64,000 bases of DNA. Origin: Pseudoramibacter alactolyticus ATCC 23263. Its GTDB lineage: Bacteria; Bacillota; Clostridia; Eubacteriales; Eubacteriaceae. Positions 50,342-59,336 of this stretch are shown one piece after another (positions within the stretch are counted from its first letter, which is position 1; each line of letters begins with the position of its first letter). Both the position numbers and the translations under genes were made by a program. Where the stretch lies: assembly GCF_000185505.1 (NCBI RefSeq), contig NZ_GL622359.1, positions 965,412 through 1,029,411 of the forward strand, read 5' to 3'. The notes beneath the pieces were generated by a model. That model was given only the letters and a program-made list of their open reading frames with translations, searched no databases and was not told where the DNA came from.

Positions 50342-51766
50342 TCAATCTTTTTCAGCCATATCTTCTTTGCCGTCCCAGCAATAGGTGCACAATTTGCAGC
50401 GGTCGATGCCCACCGCGTCGATCATATCTTCGAGCTCATGATAGCCCAAAGAGGTAAAGCGCGAATGCTCGCAAATCCGCGACACCATTTCCCGGTGCTC
50501 GTCCGTCCGATGATCGATGTAGGCCGGGAGCCGTTCTTCATCGTGTTCCCCCTCGATTTCACGCACCATCCGCCGCGCAATCAGATCATATTCCGAGGTC
50601 GAGCGGGAAAAGTTCAAATATTTGCAGCCGTACATAATCGGCGGGCAGGCCGAGCGAATATGCACTTCCTTCGCGCCGGCTTCAAACAGATAATCCGCCA
50701 TCTTTTTGGTTTGGGTCCCGCGGACGATGGAGTCATCCACCAAAAGCAGCCGCTTGTCTTTAATCAGGCTCGGGATGCTGATGAGCTTCATGTTGGCAAT
50801 CATCTGGCGCGTGCTTTGGGTTGGCGGCATAAAGCTGCGGGGCCAGGTCGGTGTGTATTTGATGAGCGGCCGGGTGTAGGGCAGGCCTGAAGCATTCGCG
50901 TAGCCCAACGCGTGCGCAATCCCCGAATCCGGCACCCCGCTGACACAGTCGACCTCAAGTCCCGCATCGCGCCTGGCCAACGACGCACCGCAGCGGTAGC
51001 GCACCGCTTCGACATTCTTCCCCGCGTAATTGGCCGGCGGATAACCGTAATAGGTCCAGAGGAAGGTGCAAATTTTCATCGTTCTGCCGGGTTTTTCAAT
51101 GGTCTCATAGCCATCGGGCTTGATCAACACAATTTCATTAGGGCCTAATTCATAGGCATCCTGATAGTCCAAATTTTGGTAGGCAAAATTTTCCATCGAC
51201 ACCGCATAGCCGTCGCCGTTTTTCCCGATGGTGAGTGACGTCCGGCCATAGCGGTCCCGTGCCGCATAAATCCCTTCCGTGGTCATCACAAGCATCGTCA
51301 GCGATCCGTTGACTTGTGCCAGCGCCGCTTTCATGCCGTCGATCAGCGTATCGCAAGAAGAAATGATCGTCGCTACCAGCTCCGTTTCATTCACCCGGCC
51401 GCGGCTCATTTCCATGAGCTGCCCGCGATTGTCGCTCAGCACCTTTTTTAGAATTTCCCGGCTGTTATTGACGCGGCCGACGGTGCCCAGCACAAAATTG
51501 CCGAAATGCGCCCGCACAATCAGGGGCTGCGGCGAACCGTCACTGATGCTGCCGATGCCCAATGACCCTTTCATATGACGTACATCGTCGCTGAATTTCG
51601 TGCGGAAAGGGGCATTTTCGATATTGTGAATGGCCTTTGAAAAATGGCCGTCTTCGCAAACCACGAGTCCGCCCCGGTTGGTTCCCAAATGTGAATGGTA
51701 GTCTGTTCCGAAAAACAGATCCGCCACACCGTCGCGCTTTGATGCAACGCCAAACAAACCTCCCAT
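50342..51766 (-). CDS. PurF-like amidophosphoribosyltransferase paralogue lacking the glutaminase cysteine
   Basis: A 474-residue protein with the domain order of PurF: N-terminal Ntn-hydrolase-like glutaminase domain and C-terminal phosphoribosyltransferase. The catalytic Cys that follows the initiator Met in active PurF (C-G-I/V-F-G) is Gly here: the protein starts MGGLFGVASK. The rest of the first domain is recognisable (GTNRGGLVVCEDG). The PRPP motif LLLVDDSIVRGTQT and SACPPIMYGC are intact, and a C-terminal RCKLCTYCWDG could contribute Fe-S ligands. It probably cannot use glutamine and may use ammonia, or act as a PRPP sensor. No other purine gene is near. Confidence 0.82.
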   Translation of the reverse strand: MGGLFGVASKRDGVADLFFGTDYHSHLGTNRGGLVVCEDGHFSKAIHNIENAPFRTKFSDDVRHMKGSLGIGSISDGSPQPLIVRAHFGNFVLGTVGRVNNSREILKKVLSDNRGQLMEMSRGRVNETELVATIISSCDTLIDGMKAALAQVNGSLTMLVMTTEGIYAARDRYGRTSLTIGKNGDGYAVSMENFAYQNLDYQDAYELGPNEIVLIKPDGYETIEKPGRTMKICTFLWTYYGYPPANYAGKNVEAVRYRCGASLARRDAGLEVDCVSGVPDSGIAHALGYANASGLPYTRPLIKYTPTWPRSFMPPTQSTRQMIANMKLISIPSLIKDKRLLLVDDSIVRGTQTKKMADYLFEAGAKEVHIRSACPPIMYGCKYLNFSRSTSEYDLIARRMVREIEGEHDEERLPAYIDHRTDEHREMVSRICEHSRFTSLGYHELEDMIDAVGIDRCKLCTYCWDGKEDMAEKD

Positions 51767-51803
51767 AATTGCCTCCTGCTTTGAATTTAATGTGATTACG
51801 GTT

Positions 51804-51809
51804 ATTATA
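51804..51809 (-). promoter_or_regulatory. -10 box upstream of the PurF-like gene
   Basis: TATAAT at 51809-51804 on the minus strand, about 38 bases before the ATG at 51766, with a weak -35 (TTCAGG) 16 bases further upstream. Confidence 0.45.
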
Positions 51810-51884
51810 CCGCAAATCGTTTACTCCTGAATAGTCCCGAAATCAATTTATTCCGGGCCGCATCCGCCTGTCCTCAAAAAAGCA

Positions 51885-51914
51885 CAAAAAAAGAAGCCGC
51901 CGAAGCGGCTTCCT
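51885..51914 (-). terminator. Intrinsic terminator of ispH-rpsA
   Basis: GAAGCCGC, a TTCG loop, GCGGCTTC, then seven T on the minus strand, just after the ispH-rpsA stop codon. Confidence 0.82.
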
Positions 51915-51927
51915 CCAGTGGTTCCTT

Positions 51928-54114
51928 TTATTCTTCGTTTTCGCCGGCATCATCGGCATCTTTGCCGAAATCCAACTGACCAAAGAGATCGCCGAAGGAA
52001 TCACCCAGGGTAAAGTTTGCGTTATCTTCATAAACAGTGGTATCATGCTGCGGCTGACGTCTGCGCGATCTGCGCCCCCCGGCAGCCCCGCCGCCTGAAC
52101 GGCGACCGCCGCCATTGCCGCCTTCTCTGCGCTGTTGTCTCTGCGGACGTTCCGGCGCTTCGAGGGTCGCTTTGATGCTCAAGCTGATCTTTTCCTTTTC
52201 GCGGTTGATTCCGATGATCTTAACCTTCACGGTATCGCCCGGCGTCAGCTCGGACGCAACGGATTCGACGCGGCGATAGCTGATTTCGGAAATGTGAATC
52301 AAGCCTTCAACGCCCGGGATGATTTCGGCAAAGGCCCCGAAATCCAAAACATTGGTGATCTTGACTTCGACTTCATCGCCTTCTTTGTACTGTTCGACAA
52401 AGGTATCCCACGGTTTCGGCTGCAGCGCTTTCACGCTGAGCTTGATCTTCTTTTCTTCGTCGTTCTTCTGAATGACCTTGGCTTCGATTTCCTGCCCCTT
52501 TTCAAGCAAATCCTTCGGTTCGTTGGCACGGGCCCAGGTCAAATCCGAACGGTGAACGAAACCATCAATACCGTCGAGGTCGATGAAGATCCCGAAATTC
52601 GTGATGGTCTTAACCGTCCCTTTGAGGACATCATCCAAATTGATTTCGGCGTAACGTTTTTCTTTCTGCTCGCGCTGCACCTTCTGACGTTCTTTGTACT
52701 CTTTTTCGAGGATCACACGCTGAGAAAAGATCGCGCGGCGGCGTCTTGCATTGTAGTCGATGATTTTCCCGCGGACTTCTTTGCCAACCAGCGTATTGAG
52801 ATCCTTGATATAGCGCACATGATACTGAGACGCCGGCATGAAGATATCGGTAAAGCCAATATCGACGATAAGACCGCTGCCGGAAACGCTCTTGACAGTT
52901 CCTTCAAGGATTTCTTCGTTTTTATAGGCTTCTTCCAAACGACGCTGGGTTTTTTGATTGTCAAATTTGATCTTTGACAGTCTGACAGCACCATTGTCAT
53001 CGTGCAAATCGGTCACAATCGCATTGATCTTGTCCCCGGCCTTCACTTCGTCGGTCAGAGCGACGTCGTTTTTCCAGGTGTAGTCATTGCGCTTGATCAC
53101 ACCATCTGCTTTATATCCAATGTTCAGGATAATTTCATCATCGTTGACTTCAATGACTTCCCCCTCAACCGCTGACCCTCTGTGAATCGGCTTGAAGGAT
53201 TCATCAATAGCAGCCGCGAAATCAAATGCTTCATCTGTCATTTCTGCTGTTTCCTGAACCTGCATGTTTTCCGTTTTGTTTTCTTCCATTCTTTCCGTTA
53301 CCTCCTTAACGATCCAGTCCGGCGTGGATGCTCCCGCTGTGATTCCGACCCTATCGCAGTGCTTGATCTCATCGAGATTTAATTCTCCGGCTGTCTCTAT
53401 ATGGCATGTATTGCTGCATTGCGCTTTGCACACCTCATACAGTTTTTGCGTGTTCGAGGAATGATAACCGCCCACAACAATCATATATTCCACACGTTTG
53501 GCCGTTTCAACCGCAGCGGCTTGTCTTTCCGCAGTCGCCGAACAAATCGTGTTAAATATCACACATTCATCGGTTCTTTCTTTGAGAACCTTTGTGATGG
53601 CATTAAATCTATCTTTGATAGCAGTCGTCTGTGCCACCACACAAAGTTTTGCCGTGTGGGGAATCGCAGCGGCCTCTTCAACCGTATTGACCACGATGGC
53701 CGGTTGTTTGTCACACCAGCCGGTCGCCCCGACCACCTCCGGGTGATCCGCGTTGCCCACGATGACAACCTGATATCCTTTGGCATCATAGTCGCTGACC
53801 CTTTGCTGCATCGCGCGAACAAAAGGGCAGGTCGCATCGACGATGGTCAGGCCCTTCGCCTCAGCCTGATCCATCACAGCCTTGCTGACGCCGTGAGAGC
53901 GAATAATCACGGTTCCCGACGGGATTTCCTCAATGGCATCCACTTTGATAATGCCCATCTGCTCGAGCCGCTCCATTTCCTGGCGGTTATGGGAAATATC
54001 CCCCAAACAGTAAATCGGCTGATGTGCGGCATTTTTCAGGGTGTCGTCCGCCAGTGCCATCGCATTGGTAATCCCGAAGCAATAACCTGCTTTATCTGCG
54101 ACGATAACCTTCAT
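51928..54114 (-). CDS. ispH-rpsA: Fusion of 4-hydroxy-3-methylbut-2-enyl diphosphate reductase (IspH) and ribosomal protein S1
   Basis: 728 residues in one frame. Residues 1 to about 280 are IspH, the last enzyme of the MEP isoprenoid pathway, with its [4Fe-4S] cysteines in DKAGYCFGITNAMALAD, VDATCPFVRAMQ and FNTICSATAERQ, plus HPEVVGATGW and the end GITAGASTPDWIVKEV. After an acidic linker (about 285-315) come four S1 RNA-binding domains, each with the G-x-V-x-x-(I/V)-x-x-(F/Y) pattern (for example VEGEVIEVNDDEIILNIGYK, LKGTVKTITNFGIFIDLDGI, EVKITNVLDFGAFAEIIPGV). A Gly/Arg-rich and acidic tail ends the protein. This fusion is established in Clostridia. Confidence 0.95.
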   Translation of the reverse strand: MKVIVADKAGYCFGITNAMALADDTLKNAAHQPIYCLGDISHNRQEMERLEQMGIIKVDAIEEIPSGTVIIRSHGVSKAVMDQAEAKGLTIVDATCPFVRAMQQRVSDYDAKGYQVVIVGNADHPEVVGATGWCDKQPAIVVNTVEEAAAIPHTAKLCVVAQTTAIKDRFNAITKVLKERTDECVIFNTICSATAERQAAAVETAKRVEYMIVVGGYHSSNTQKLYEVCKAQCSNTCHIETAGELNLDEIKHCDRVGITAGASTPDWIVKEVTERMEENKTENMQVQETAEMTDEAFDFAAAIDESFKPIHRGSAVEGEVIEVNDDEIILNIGYKADGVIKRNDYTWKNDVALTDEVKAGDKINAIVTDLHDDNGAVRLSKIKFDNQKTQRRLEEAYKNEEILEGTVKSVSGSGLIVDIGFTDIFMPASQYHVRYIKDLNTLVGKEVRGKIIDYNARRRRAIFSQRVILEKEYKERQKVQREQKEKRYAEINLDDVLKGTVKTITNFGIFIDLDGIDGFVHRSDLTWARANEPKDLLEKGQEIEAKVIQKNDEEKKIKLSVKALQPKPWDTFVEQYKEGDEVEVKITNVLDFGAFAEIIPGVEGLIHISEISYRRVESVASELTPGDTVKVKIIGINREKEKISLSIKATLEAPERPQRQQRREGGNGGGRRSGGGAAGGRRSRRRQPQHDTTVYEDNANFTLGDSFGDLFGQLDFGKDADDAGENEE

Positions 54115-54128
54115 ACACTATCTCCATT

Positions 54129-54157
54129 ATTGTATTTGAAAACCAATTAATTGTCTA
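54129..54157 (-). promoter_or_regulatory. ispH-rpsA promoter
   Basis: TAGACA (54157-54152), 17 bases, TACAAT (54134-54129) on the minus strand, 15 bases before the ATG at 54114. The leader is therefore very short. Confidence 0.55.
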
Positions 54158-54227
54158 TCATTTTTTAAAAAAATTACATTTTTTATTTCTTTTTTCTGAA
54201 AAGTTTTTCTGAAAAAACAAAAAATAT

Positions 54228-54806
54228 TCAAAGCGCATAAATCTGCGCCATGATGTGTTCACTGACCGCTTCGCTTTCCTCCGAACGCATTTTTTTGCCG
54301 TAATATTCGGTGAGCCAAATGGGTTCCCCGATCGTCACCTTCACTTTGCCCCGCCATTTGTATTCGCCGGTGATGTGGACCGGCAGAATCGGCGCGCGGG
54401 TCTTCTGGGCGAAGACGATAAACCCGTCAGCCGGTTTGACCTTCTGCCCTTTCTTGACGCGGGTGCCCTCCGGAAAGATCCCGATTTGTTCGTCGTTGCG
54501 CAAATACCCCAGCGTGGTCTTGAGCGTCTCCACCGAAACGTGATGGCGGTCCACCGGGAAAACGTGCACCTTGGTCAAAATCCAGCTCACAAAGCGGCCG
54601 GAAAAAATTTCTTTTTTGGCCATCCAGTAAATCGGGCGGCGAATCGGAAAAATCGTATCGATCAACAGCGGGTCGTACCAATACGTATGATTGGCGCACA
54701 CCACGGCGCGGCCGCTCTTCGGAATATTCTCCCGCCCCTCAACGCTCACATTGATCCAGCACCAATTGACCAGACGAAAAAGCCAATGCGCAATCCGGTA
54801 AATCAT
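54228..54806 (-). CDS. plsC: 1-acyl-sn-glycerol-3-phosphate acyltransferase
   Basis: A 192-residue membrane-associated acyltransferase that makes phosphatidic acid from lysophosphatidate. The catalytic H-x4-D motif is in CANHTYWYDPLLID and the second block is GIFPEGTRVKKGQKV; ARAPILPVHITGEY-like TRAPILPVHITGEY follows. A hydrophobic N-terminal helix (YRIAHWLFRLVNWCWINVSV) anchors it. I chose ATG 54806, which overlaps the cmk stop codon (ATGA) and follows GGGGAGG. The cmk-plsC arrangement is common in Clostridia. Confidence 0.92.
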   Translation of the reverse strand: MIYRIAHWLFRLVNWCWINVSVEGRENIPKSGRAVVCANHTYWYDPLLIDTIFPIRRPIYWMAKKEIFSGRFVSWILTKVHVFPVDRHHVSVETLKTTLGYLRNDEQIGIFPEGTRVKKGQKVKPADGFIVFAQKTRAPILPVHITGEYKWRGKVKVTIGEPIWLTEYYGKKMRSEESEAVSEHIMAQIYAL

Positions 54807-55459
54807 CGGCAATCCTCCCCAATGGCTTTTAAAATCGCCGCACACACGTCGGGAATATCCAACCCGGTCGTGTCTACGCGGACGGCGTCGTCGCAGCAGA
54901 CAAGAGGACCAACGTCCCGATGGGCATCGTTATAGTCCCGCTGCGCGATGTCCGCTTCGATGGCCGCCAGCGTTTTGTCGCCCAGCTGACCTTTTTCCTT
55001 TAATTCGTCGAAACGGCGTCTCGCACGTTCTTCCACGGTGGCGTCCAGATAAAACTTATAATCGGCTTCGGGCAATACCACCGACCCGATATCCCGGCCG
55101 TCCATGATCACGTCGGTATCTCCGGCGATCTTTTGCTGCTGAGCCACCAAAAGCGCGCGCACTTCGGGAATCACCGCCACTTTCGAAGTGAAACGGCTGA
55201 CTTCGGGGTCCCGAATCGCCGCAGTCACATCTTCGTCGTTCAAGAAAACCTGCCGACCTTCAAAGCGAATGACCGCCGTCTCGGCCAGCGCCGCCACCGC
55301 CGCCGTATCGTCAAAATCAAGCCGATGGCTCAGCGCCGCGTAGGTAATGGCACGATACATCGCACCGGTATCCAAATACACAATGTTCAGCTGCGCTGCC
55401 ACCATCTTCGCAATGGTGCTTTTGCCGGCACCCGCCGGCCCATCAATGGCTATTTGCAT
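54803..55459 (-). CDS. cmk: Cytidylate kinase
   Basis: Phosphorylates CMP/dCMP. The 218-residue protein starts MQIAIDGPAGAGKSTIAKMV, with the Walker A P-loop, followed by YLDTGAMYRAITYAAL and DGRDIGSVVLPEADYKFYLD, LGDKTLAAIEADIAQRDYND. All family blocks are present. I start at ATG 55459, preceded by GGAGAG; upstream frame residues overlap the flavoprotein gene and are not used. In Clostridia cmk often precedes plsC and ispH-rpsA, as here. Confidence 0.95.
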   Translation of the reverse strand: MQIAIDGPAGAGKSTIAKMVAAQLNIVYLDTGAMYRAITYAALSHRLDFDDTAAVAALAETAVIRFEGRQVFLNDEDVTAAIRDPEVSRFTSKVAVIPEVRALLVAQQQKIAGDTDVIMDGRDIGSVVLPEADYKFYLDATVEERARRRFDELKEKGQLGDKTLAAIEADIAQRDYNDAHRDVGPLVCCDDAVRVDTTGLDIPDVCAAILKAIGEDCR

Positions 55460-55460
55460 G

Positions 55461-56684
55461 CTACTCTCTCCGTGTTCCCGCCGCAAAGCCCGTGCTCGCG
55501 GCAATTTGAATATTGAAGCCGCCGGTGAACCCGTCGACATCGATCATCTCCCCGGCAAAATAAAGGCCGGCGATCCGTTTAGAAGCCATGGTTTTGGGAT
55601 TGATCTCCGCGGTGGATACCCCGCCGGCCGTCACAATCGCCGTATTGGGATCATCAAACCCCTGAATGGTAAGGGACAGATGTTTTAACACCGCCGTTAA
55701 GGATTTGCGCTCAATCCGGCCGATCTGATTGGTTTTTTTATCGCCGGCGACACCCGCCGCCGCCAAAATCACGGGGATCATCCGCCTGGGCAAAAGCGCT
55801 TCCAGGGTGTGGTCGATTTGACGGTTTTTGAATTGATCAAAATCCCGCAGCAATCTGGCATCCAACTGTGCTTCGGCCAGTGCCGGTTTAAGATCCAGCA
55901 CCACTTGATAGCACTCCGGCGCTTCGTCCATCAGTGCCGAAAACGTCAAAATCAACGGGCCTGAAAGGCCGAAATGGGTCATCAGCACTTCGCCGCGCAA
56001 TTTGGTCTGGAGCCGCTCCCCACGATAAAGCGCCGCCTCGATGTTTTTGAGCGTCAGCCCCTGAAGGGCTTTTGGCCAGGTTTCTTTGGTCTTTATCCCC
56101 ACAAGGGATGGCCGGCAGGGCGTCAGGGTGTGACCCAGCCGCTCGGCTTCCCGCAAGCCCCAGCCGTCGGAACCCGTCGAGCGATAGCTCAGCCCGCCGG
56201 TGGCCATCACAACCTTGTCAACTGCCAGCATCTCGCCGCCGGCCAGCGTCACCCCGACGGCCCGGTCCGCTTCCACTAAAATCGCCGTCACCTCGGCATG
56301 CAAGCGCACATCCACCTGTGCCGCCCCCAGCGCTTTGCCAAAGGCGCGGATAATATCACTGGATTTGTCACTCGCCGGGAACACCCGATTACCGCGCTCC
56401 ACCTTGAGCGGGCATCCCTGGGATTCGATCAGCGCCATCAGGTCCCAGTGACTGAACCCCGCGATGGCCGAATACATAAACCGGGCGTTGTGCACCACAT
56501 TGTCAAGAAAAGCGCGCTCATCGCAATCGTTGGTCAGATTGCAGCGTCCTTTTCCCGTGATATACAGTTTTTTGCCGAGCTTTTCGTTTTTTTCAAGCAG
56601 AGTCACCGAATCCCCGCTCTTCGCCGCGGCCAGGGCGGCCATCATGCCGGCCGGCCCGCCGCCGATTACGATTGTCTTTTTCAT
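55461..56684 (-). CDS. HI0933/YhiN-like flavoprotein (NAD(P)/FAD-dependent oxidoreductase)
   Basis: A 407-residue FAD-binding protein of the HI0933 (YhiN/BaiN-type) family. It has the Rossmann motif VIGGGPAGMMAALAAAKSGD, the family signature KLGKKLYITGKGRCNLTNDC, a DKVVMATGGLSYRSTGSDGWG segment split across the GG doublet, and the C-terminal ETGGVSTAEI-like TAGGVSTAEINPKTM with GLYFAGEMIDVDGFTGGFNI. Some relatives reduce bile acid or other unsaturated substrates, but the general role is unknown. It is next to cmk, a conserved neighbourhood in Clostridia. Confidence 0.88.
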   Translation of the reverse strand: MKKTIVIGGGPAGMMAALAAAKSGDSVTLLEKNEKLGKKLYITGKGRCNLTNDCDERAFLDNVVHNARFMYSAIAGFSHWDLMALIESQGCPLKVERGNRVFPASDKSSDIIRAFGKALGAAQVDVRLHAEVTAILVEADRAVGVTLAGGEMLAVDKVVMATGGLSYRSTGSDGWGLREAERLGHTLTPCRPSLVGIKTKETWPKALQGLTLKNIEAALYRGERLQTKLRGEVLMTHFGLSGPLILTFSALMDEAPECYQVVLDLKPALAEAQLDARLLRDFDQFKNRQIDHTLEALLPRRMIPVILAAAGVAGDKKTNQIGRIERKSLTAVLKHLSLTIQGFDDPNTAIVTAGGVSTAEINPKTMASKRIAGLYFAGEMIDVDGFTGGFNIQIAASTGFAAGTRRE

Positions 56685-56719
56685 ATTGAGCTATTATATC
56701 ACAGGGCCGGCCGATCCGC

Positions 56720-57292
56720 TCATCCTTTTTTTCGGATCACATAGGCCACGGGCGCTCCCTGATGATTCTCGACACTGAAGCGATAAGCCTCAAAACGGTG
56801 ATCGAGCGCCCGCACCCACCTGGCCACACCCTCGGCCTCCGCGCGACCAGAGGCGTGAGCATAAGCGCAAATCGTCAAGATTCCGCCCCCGGCCAGCACC
56901 TTCGCCGCCGCATTCAATGCGGTCAGCGTCGTTTCCCGCCGGGTCACCACGGCGGAATCGCCCCCGGGAAAATAGCCGAGATTAAACATCGCCGCGCGAA
57001 TCCGGGAATCCTGAACGATCTCCGGTACCGTCCCCAAAGTCTCGTGACCCTGATGATACCAATGCACCGGCCCCGCCCATTGCCGTTCGGCCAGTTTATC
57101 CCGCGCCATCGTCAATGCCGCTTTCTGGATATCAAAGCCGTATACCCGGCCGGTCGCCCCAACGGCTTCGGCCAGAAAACAGGCATCCTCCCCGGTGCCC
57201 ACCGTCGCGTCAAGGGCGCTGTCACCGGGGATGAGCACCTCAGCCACGCAGGTGCGCACAAAATCCGTCTGCCTGCGAAAGTGCTCAAGCAT
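56720..57292 (-). CDS. Class I SAM-dependent methyltransferase, YtqB-like (rRNA methylase family)
   Basis: A 190-residue Rossmann methyltransferase of the YtqB-like rRNA_methylase family. The SAM motif is ALDATVGTGEDACFLAEAVG, followed by GRVYGFDIQKAALTMARDKL and MFNLGYFPGGDSAVVTRRET, which is characteristic of the family (F-N-L-G-Y-L-P-G-G-D). A B. subtilis homologue methylates tRNA anticodon-arm uridine derivatives (MnmM), so a tRNA substrate is possible. I chose ATG 57292 after GGAGAAGG; it overlaps the upstream pseudouridine synthase gene by eight bases. Confidence 0.88.
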   Translation of the reverse strand: MLEHFRRQTDFVRTCVAEVLIPGDSALDATVGTGEDACFLAEAVGATGRVYGFDIQKAALTMARDKLAERQWAGPVHWYHQGHETLGTVPEIVQDSRIRAAMFNLGYFPGGDSAVVTRRETTLTALNAAAKVLAGGGILTICAYAHASGRAEAEGVARWVRALDHRFEAYRFSVENHQGAPVAYVIRKKG

Positions 57293-58025
57293 CGCCTTCT
57301 CCCTGGACGGCGCGGCGCAATTTTGCCACTTCATCCGGACGCAGACGCCGCCATTCTCCCGGTTTGAGGGTATCGTCCGCAATGTCGCCGATGGCCGTCC
57401 GCCGCAGCGCCACCACCGGATACCCCACCGCCGCGCACATCTTGCGAATCTGGCGCTTTTTGCCTTCGCAAAGGGTGATAGATAAGCGTGTAGAGCCCCG
57501 CTTGCGCCGAAGCACGGTCACTTCCGCCGGCTGGGTACGGTAGGTTTTTGTGCCGGCATCGTCCAGCGGGATCACGACCCCTTCGCGCAGCGCCGCCAAT
57601 GCCGGTGCCGTCAGCTGCCCCTTCACCACCGCCTCGTAAACCTTGTCAAGGTGATAACTGGGATGGGTCAGCCGGAAGGTGAGATCGCCGTCGTTAGTCA
57701 AAATCAAAAGCCCCTCCGTATCCTTGTCGAGGCGGCCGATGGCATAAAGCCGCACCTCCGCCGCCACCAAATCGAGAATCCTGCGCTCGGCGTGGACATC
57801 CTCGCTGGTGGTCACCACCCCCCTGGGCTTGTTGAGCAGAAGATAGACTTTTCTCTCCGGCGCAATGAGCTTTCCATCCACGAACACCACATCTCCGGGG
57901 GTCACCTGAACCCCGGGCGTATCGACCACGCTGCCGTTCACCATCACCCGGCCGTCGGCAATCATCGCCTCGGATCCGCGGCGGGAGGCCACCCCGCATT
58001 GGGCCATGTATTTTTGAAGTCTCAT
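57285..58025 (-). CDS. rluB: rRNA pseudouridine synthase, RsuA/RluB family
   Basis: A 246-residue enzyme that isomerises uridine in ribosomal RNA. It starts with an S4 RNA-binding domain (MRLQKYMAQCGVASRRGSEA, VMVNGSVV), followed by the catalytic domain YLLLNKPRGVVTTSED, the Asp-containing YAIGRLDKDTEGLLILTNDG and LTHPSYHLDKVYEAVVKG, and RKRGSTRLSITLCEGKKRQI. The family cannot be split reliably between RluB and RsuA, but neighbours scpA and scpB favour RluB. Its start overlaps the scpB stop by four bases. Confidence 0.92.
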   Translation of the reverse strand: MRLQKYMAQCGVASRRGSEAMIADGRVMVNGSVVDTPGVQVTPGDVVFVDGKLIAPERKVYLLLNKPRGVVTTSEDVHAERRILDLVAAEVRLYAIGRLDKDTEGLLILTNDGDLTFRLTHPSYHLDKVYEAVVKGQLTAPALAALREGVVIPLDDAGTKTYRTQPAEVTVLRRKRGSTRLSITLCEGKKRQIRKMCAAVGYPVVALRRTAIGDIADDTLKPGEWRRLRPDEVAKLRRAVQGEGDA

Positions 58026-58603
58026 GCATCCTCCTGTGTTTCGGCCGGCGCCTCCTCTTCTTCCGGCACTTTAAAATCGGCTACCGGCGGCAAATCTCCC
58101 AGGCTCTCGATGTTCAATGCTTTTAAAAAGGCCGGCGTCGTCACATAAAAAAAAGGCCGCCCCGGCGCTTCCTTTCGCCCTGCTTCGGCAATGAGCTCGT
58201 GATCCAGAAGGTTTTTGATGGAACTCGCCGAAGAAACCCCGCGAATCCGCTCGACATCCACCCGGGTCACCGGCTGCCGATAGGCGACGATGGCCAGGGT
58301 TTCCATCGCCGCCCGGGACAATGCATTGTTTTTGCCGAAGCGCTGGACCTTTTTGATTACTGGATACAACGAGGGTTTGGTTGAAAGCTGCCAGCTGTCC
58401 CCAACACGCACCAGCCGCAGGCCGCGATCCGCCTCGCCATAACGCGCCTGAAGCGCCACGAGATACCGCAGGACTTCTTCTTCGGTCAGGCCCGCCGCCG
58501 CCGCCAGCGCCGATACGGCCACGGCGTCGCCACAAGCAAAAAGAATGCCTTCCAGCCAGCCGAAAATCGGCGCTTCAAAATCATTGTGATTGGGTTCATC
58601 CAT
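58022..58603 (-). CDS. scpB: Segregation and condensation protein B
   Basis: A 193-residue condensin accessory protein with two winged helices, binding ScpA and SMC for chromosome segregation. The sequence reads GWLEGILFACGDAVAVSALA, GLRLVRVGDSWQLSTKPSLY, the signature LSRAAMETLAIVAYRQPVTR with VERIRGVSSASSIKNLLDH, and PGRPFFYVTTPAFLKALNI, all diagnostic. An acidic, Glu-rich tail ends the protein. I chose ATG 58603 after GGAGGG, overlapping scpA by eight bases. Confidence 0.95.
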   Translation of the reverse strand: MDEPNHNDFEAPIFGWLEGILFACGDAVAVSALAAAAGLTEEEVLRYLVALQARYGEADRGLRLVRVGDSWQLSTKPSLYPVIKKVQRFGKNNALSRAAMETLAIVAYRQPVTRVDVERIRGVSSASSIKNLLDHELIAEAGRKEAPGRPFFYVTTPAFLKALNIESLGDLPPVADFKVPEEEEAPAETQEDA

Positions 58604-59333
58604 GGGGTTCCCTCCGATTGTCAATTAAAATATCCGCAAACCGCCGACGCTGCCGTGTCGTGATGCGCCCCGTTTTAAATAGCTCCAATACCGCCAGAAA
58701 AGACGTCACCACTTCCCCGGTTTGATGATCGCGCACAATCTGTGAAAAAGCGACCGACTGCCGCGGGGCACCGGTCAATGCGGTCTCAATGCGCGCAATT
58801 TGCTCCTCGGTGGTGTAAGGGTCCTGGACGAGCTTCGTCTGGGGCACATCTTTAAAGGAATGATCTTCCCGCCACCGGTCCATCAGGCGCTGATAACCGG
58901 CGGCCAAGGCTTCAGCCTCGACGCTCACCGCCTTTTCTTCCGCAGTCAGCGGCAGATATATCGGATCCCGGTACACCGCCCCGCTGTAACGGGAGAACTC
59001 CCGTTCCAGATAAAAACTAGCTGCTTTATAAAGCTGATAAGCTGCCAGCTGCTGAATCAGCAGCGCTTCCGAATCTTCTTCCTCCGCCGTCTCGACCTCT
59101 TGCCGCGGCAAAAGACGCTTGGCCTTAAGGGCGATCAGGCGGGACGCCATCACGATAAACGCACTGGCAACACTCAAATCCATTGCCTGCCAACTCCGAA
59201 TCGTTTCCAGATACTGGGTGGTGATGGTCGAAATGGACACATCATAAATGTCCATTTCGTTTTTTCGAATCAGCGTCAAAAGCAGATCCATCGGTCCTTC
59301 GAAATCATTGATATGCACCTGATAACTTTGCAC
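58596..59333 (-). CDS. scpA: Segregation and condensation protein A
   Basis: The 245-residue kleisin of the SMC-ScpAB condensin. The N-terminus YQVHINDFEGPMDLLLTLIR with KNEMDIYDVSISTITTQYL and the later SAFIVMASRLIALKAKRLLP are family signatures; the C-terminal winged helix begins near VVTSFLAVLELFKTGRITTR. It lies between the site-2-protease homologue downstream and scpB, in the usual scpA-scpB-rluB order; note that in this minus-strand run scpA is read first. Confidence 0.95.
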   Translation of the reverse strand: MQSYQVHINDFEGPMDLLLTLIRKNEMDIYDVSISTITTQYLETIRSWQAMDLSVASAFIVMASRLIALKAKRLLPRQEVETAEEEDSEALLIQQLAAYQLYKAASFYLEREFSRYSGAVYRDPIYLPLTAEEKAVSVEAEALAAGYQRLMDRWREDHSFKDVPQTKLVQDPYTTEEQIARIETALTGAPRQSVAFSQIVRDHQTGEVVTSFLAVLELFKTGRITTRQRRRFADILIDNRREPHG

Positions 59334-59336
59334 GGT

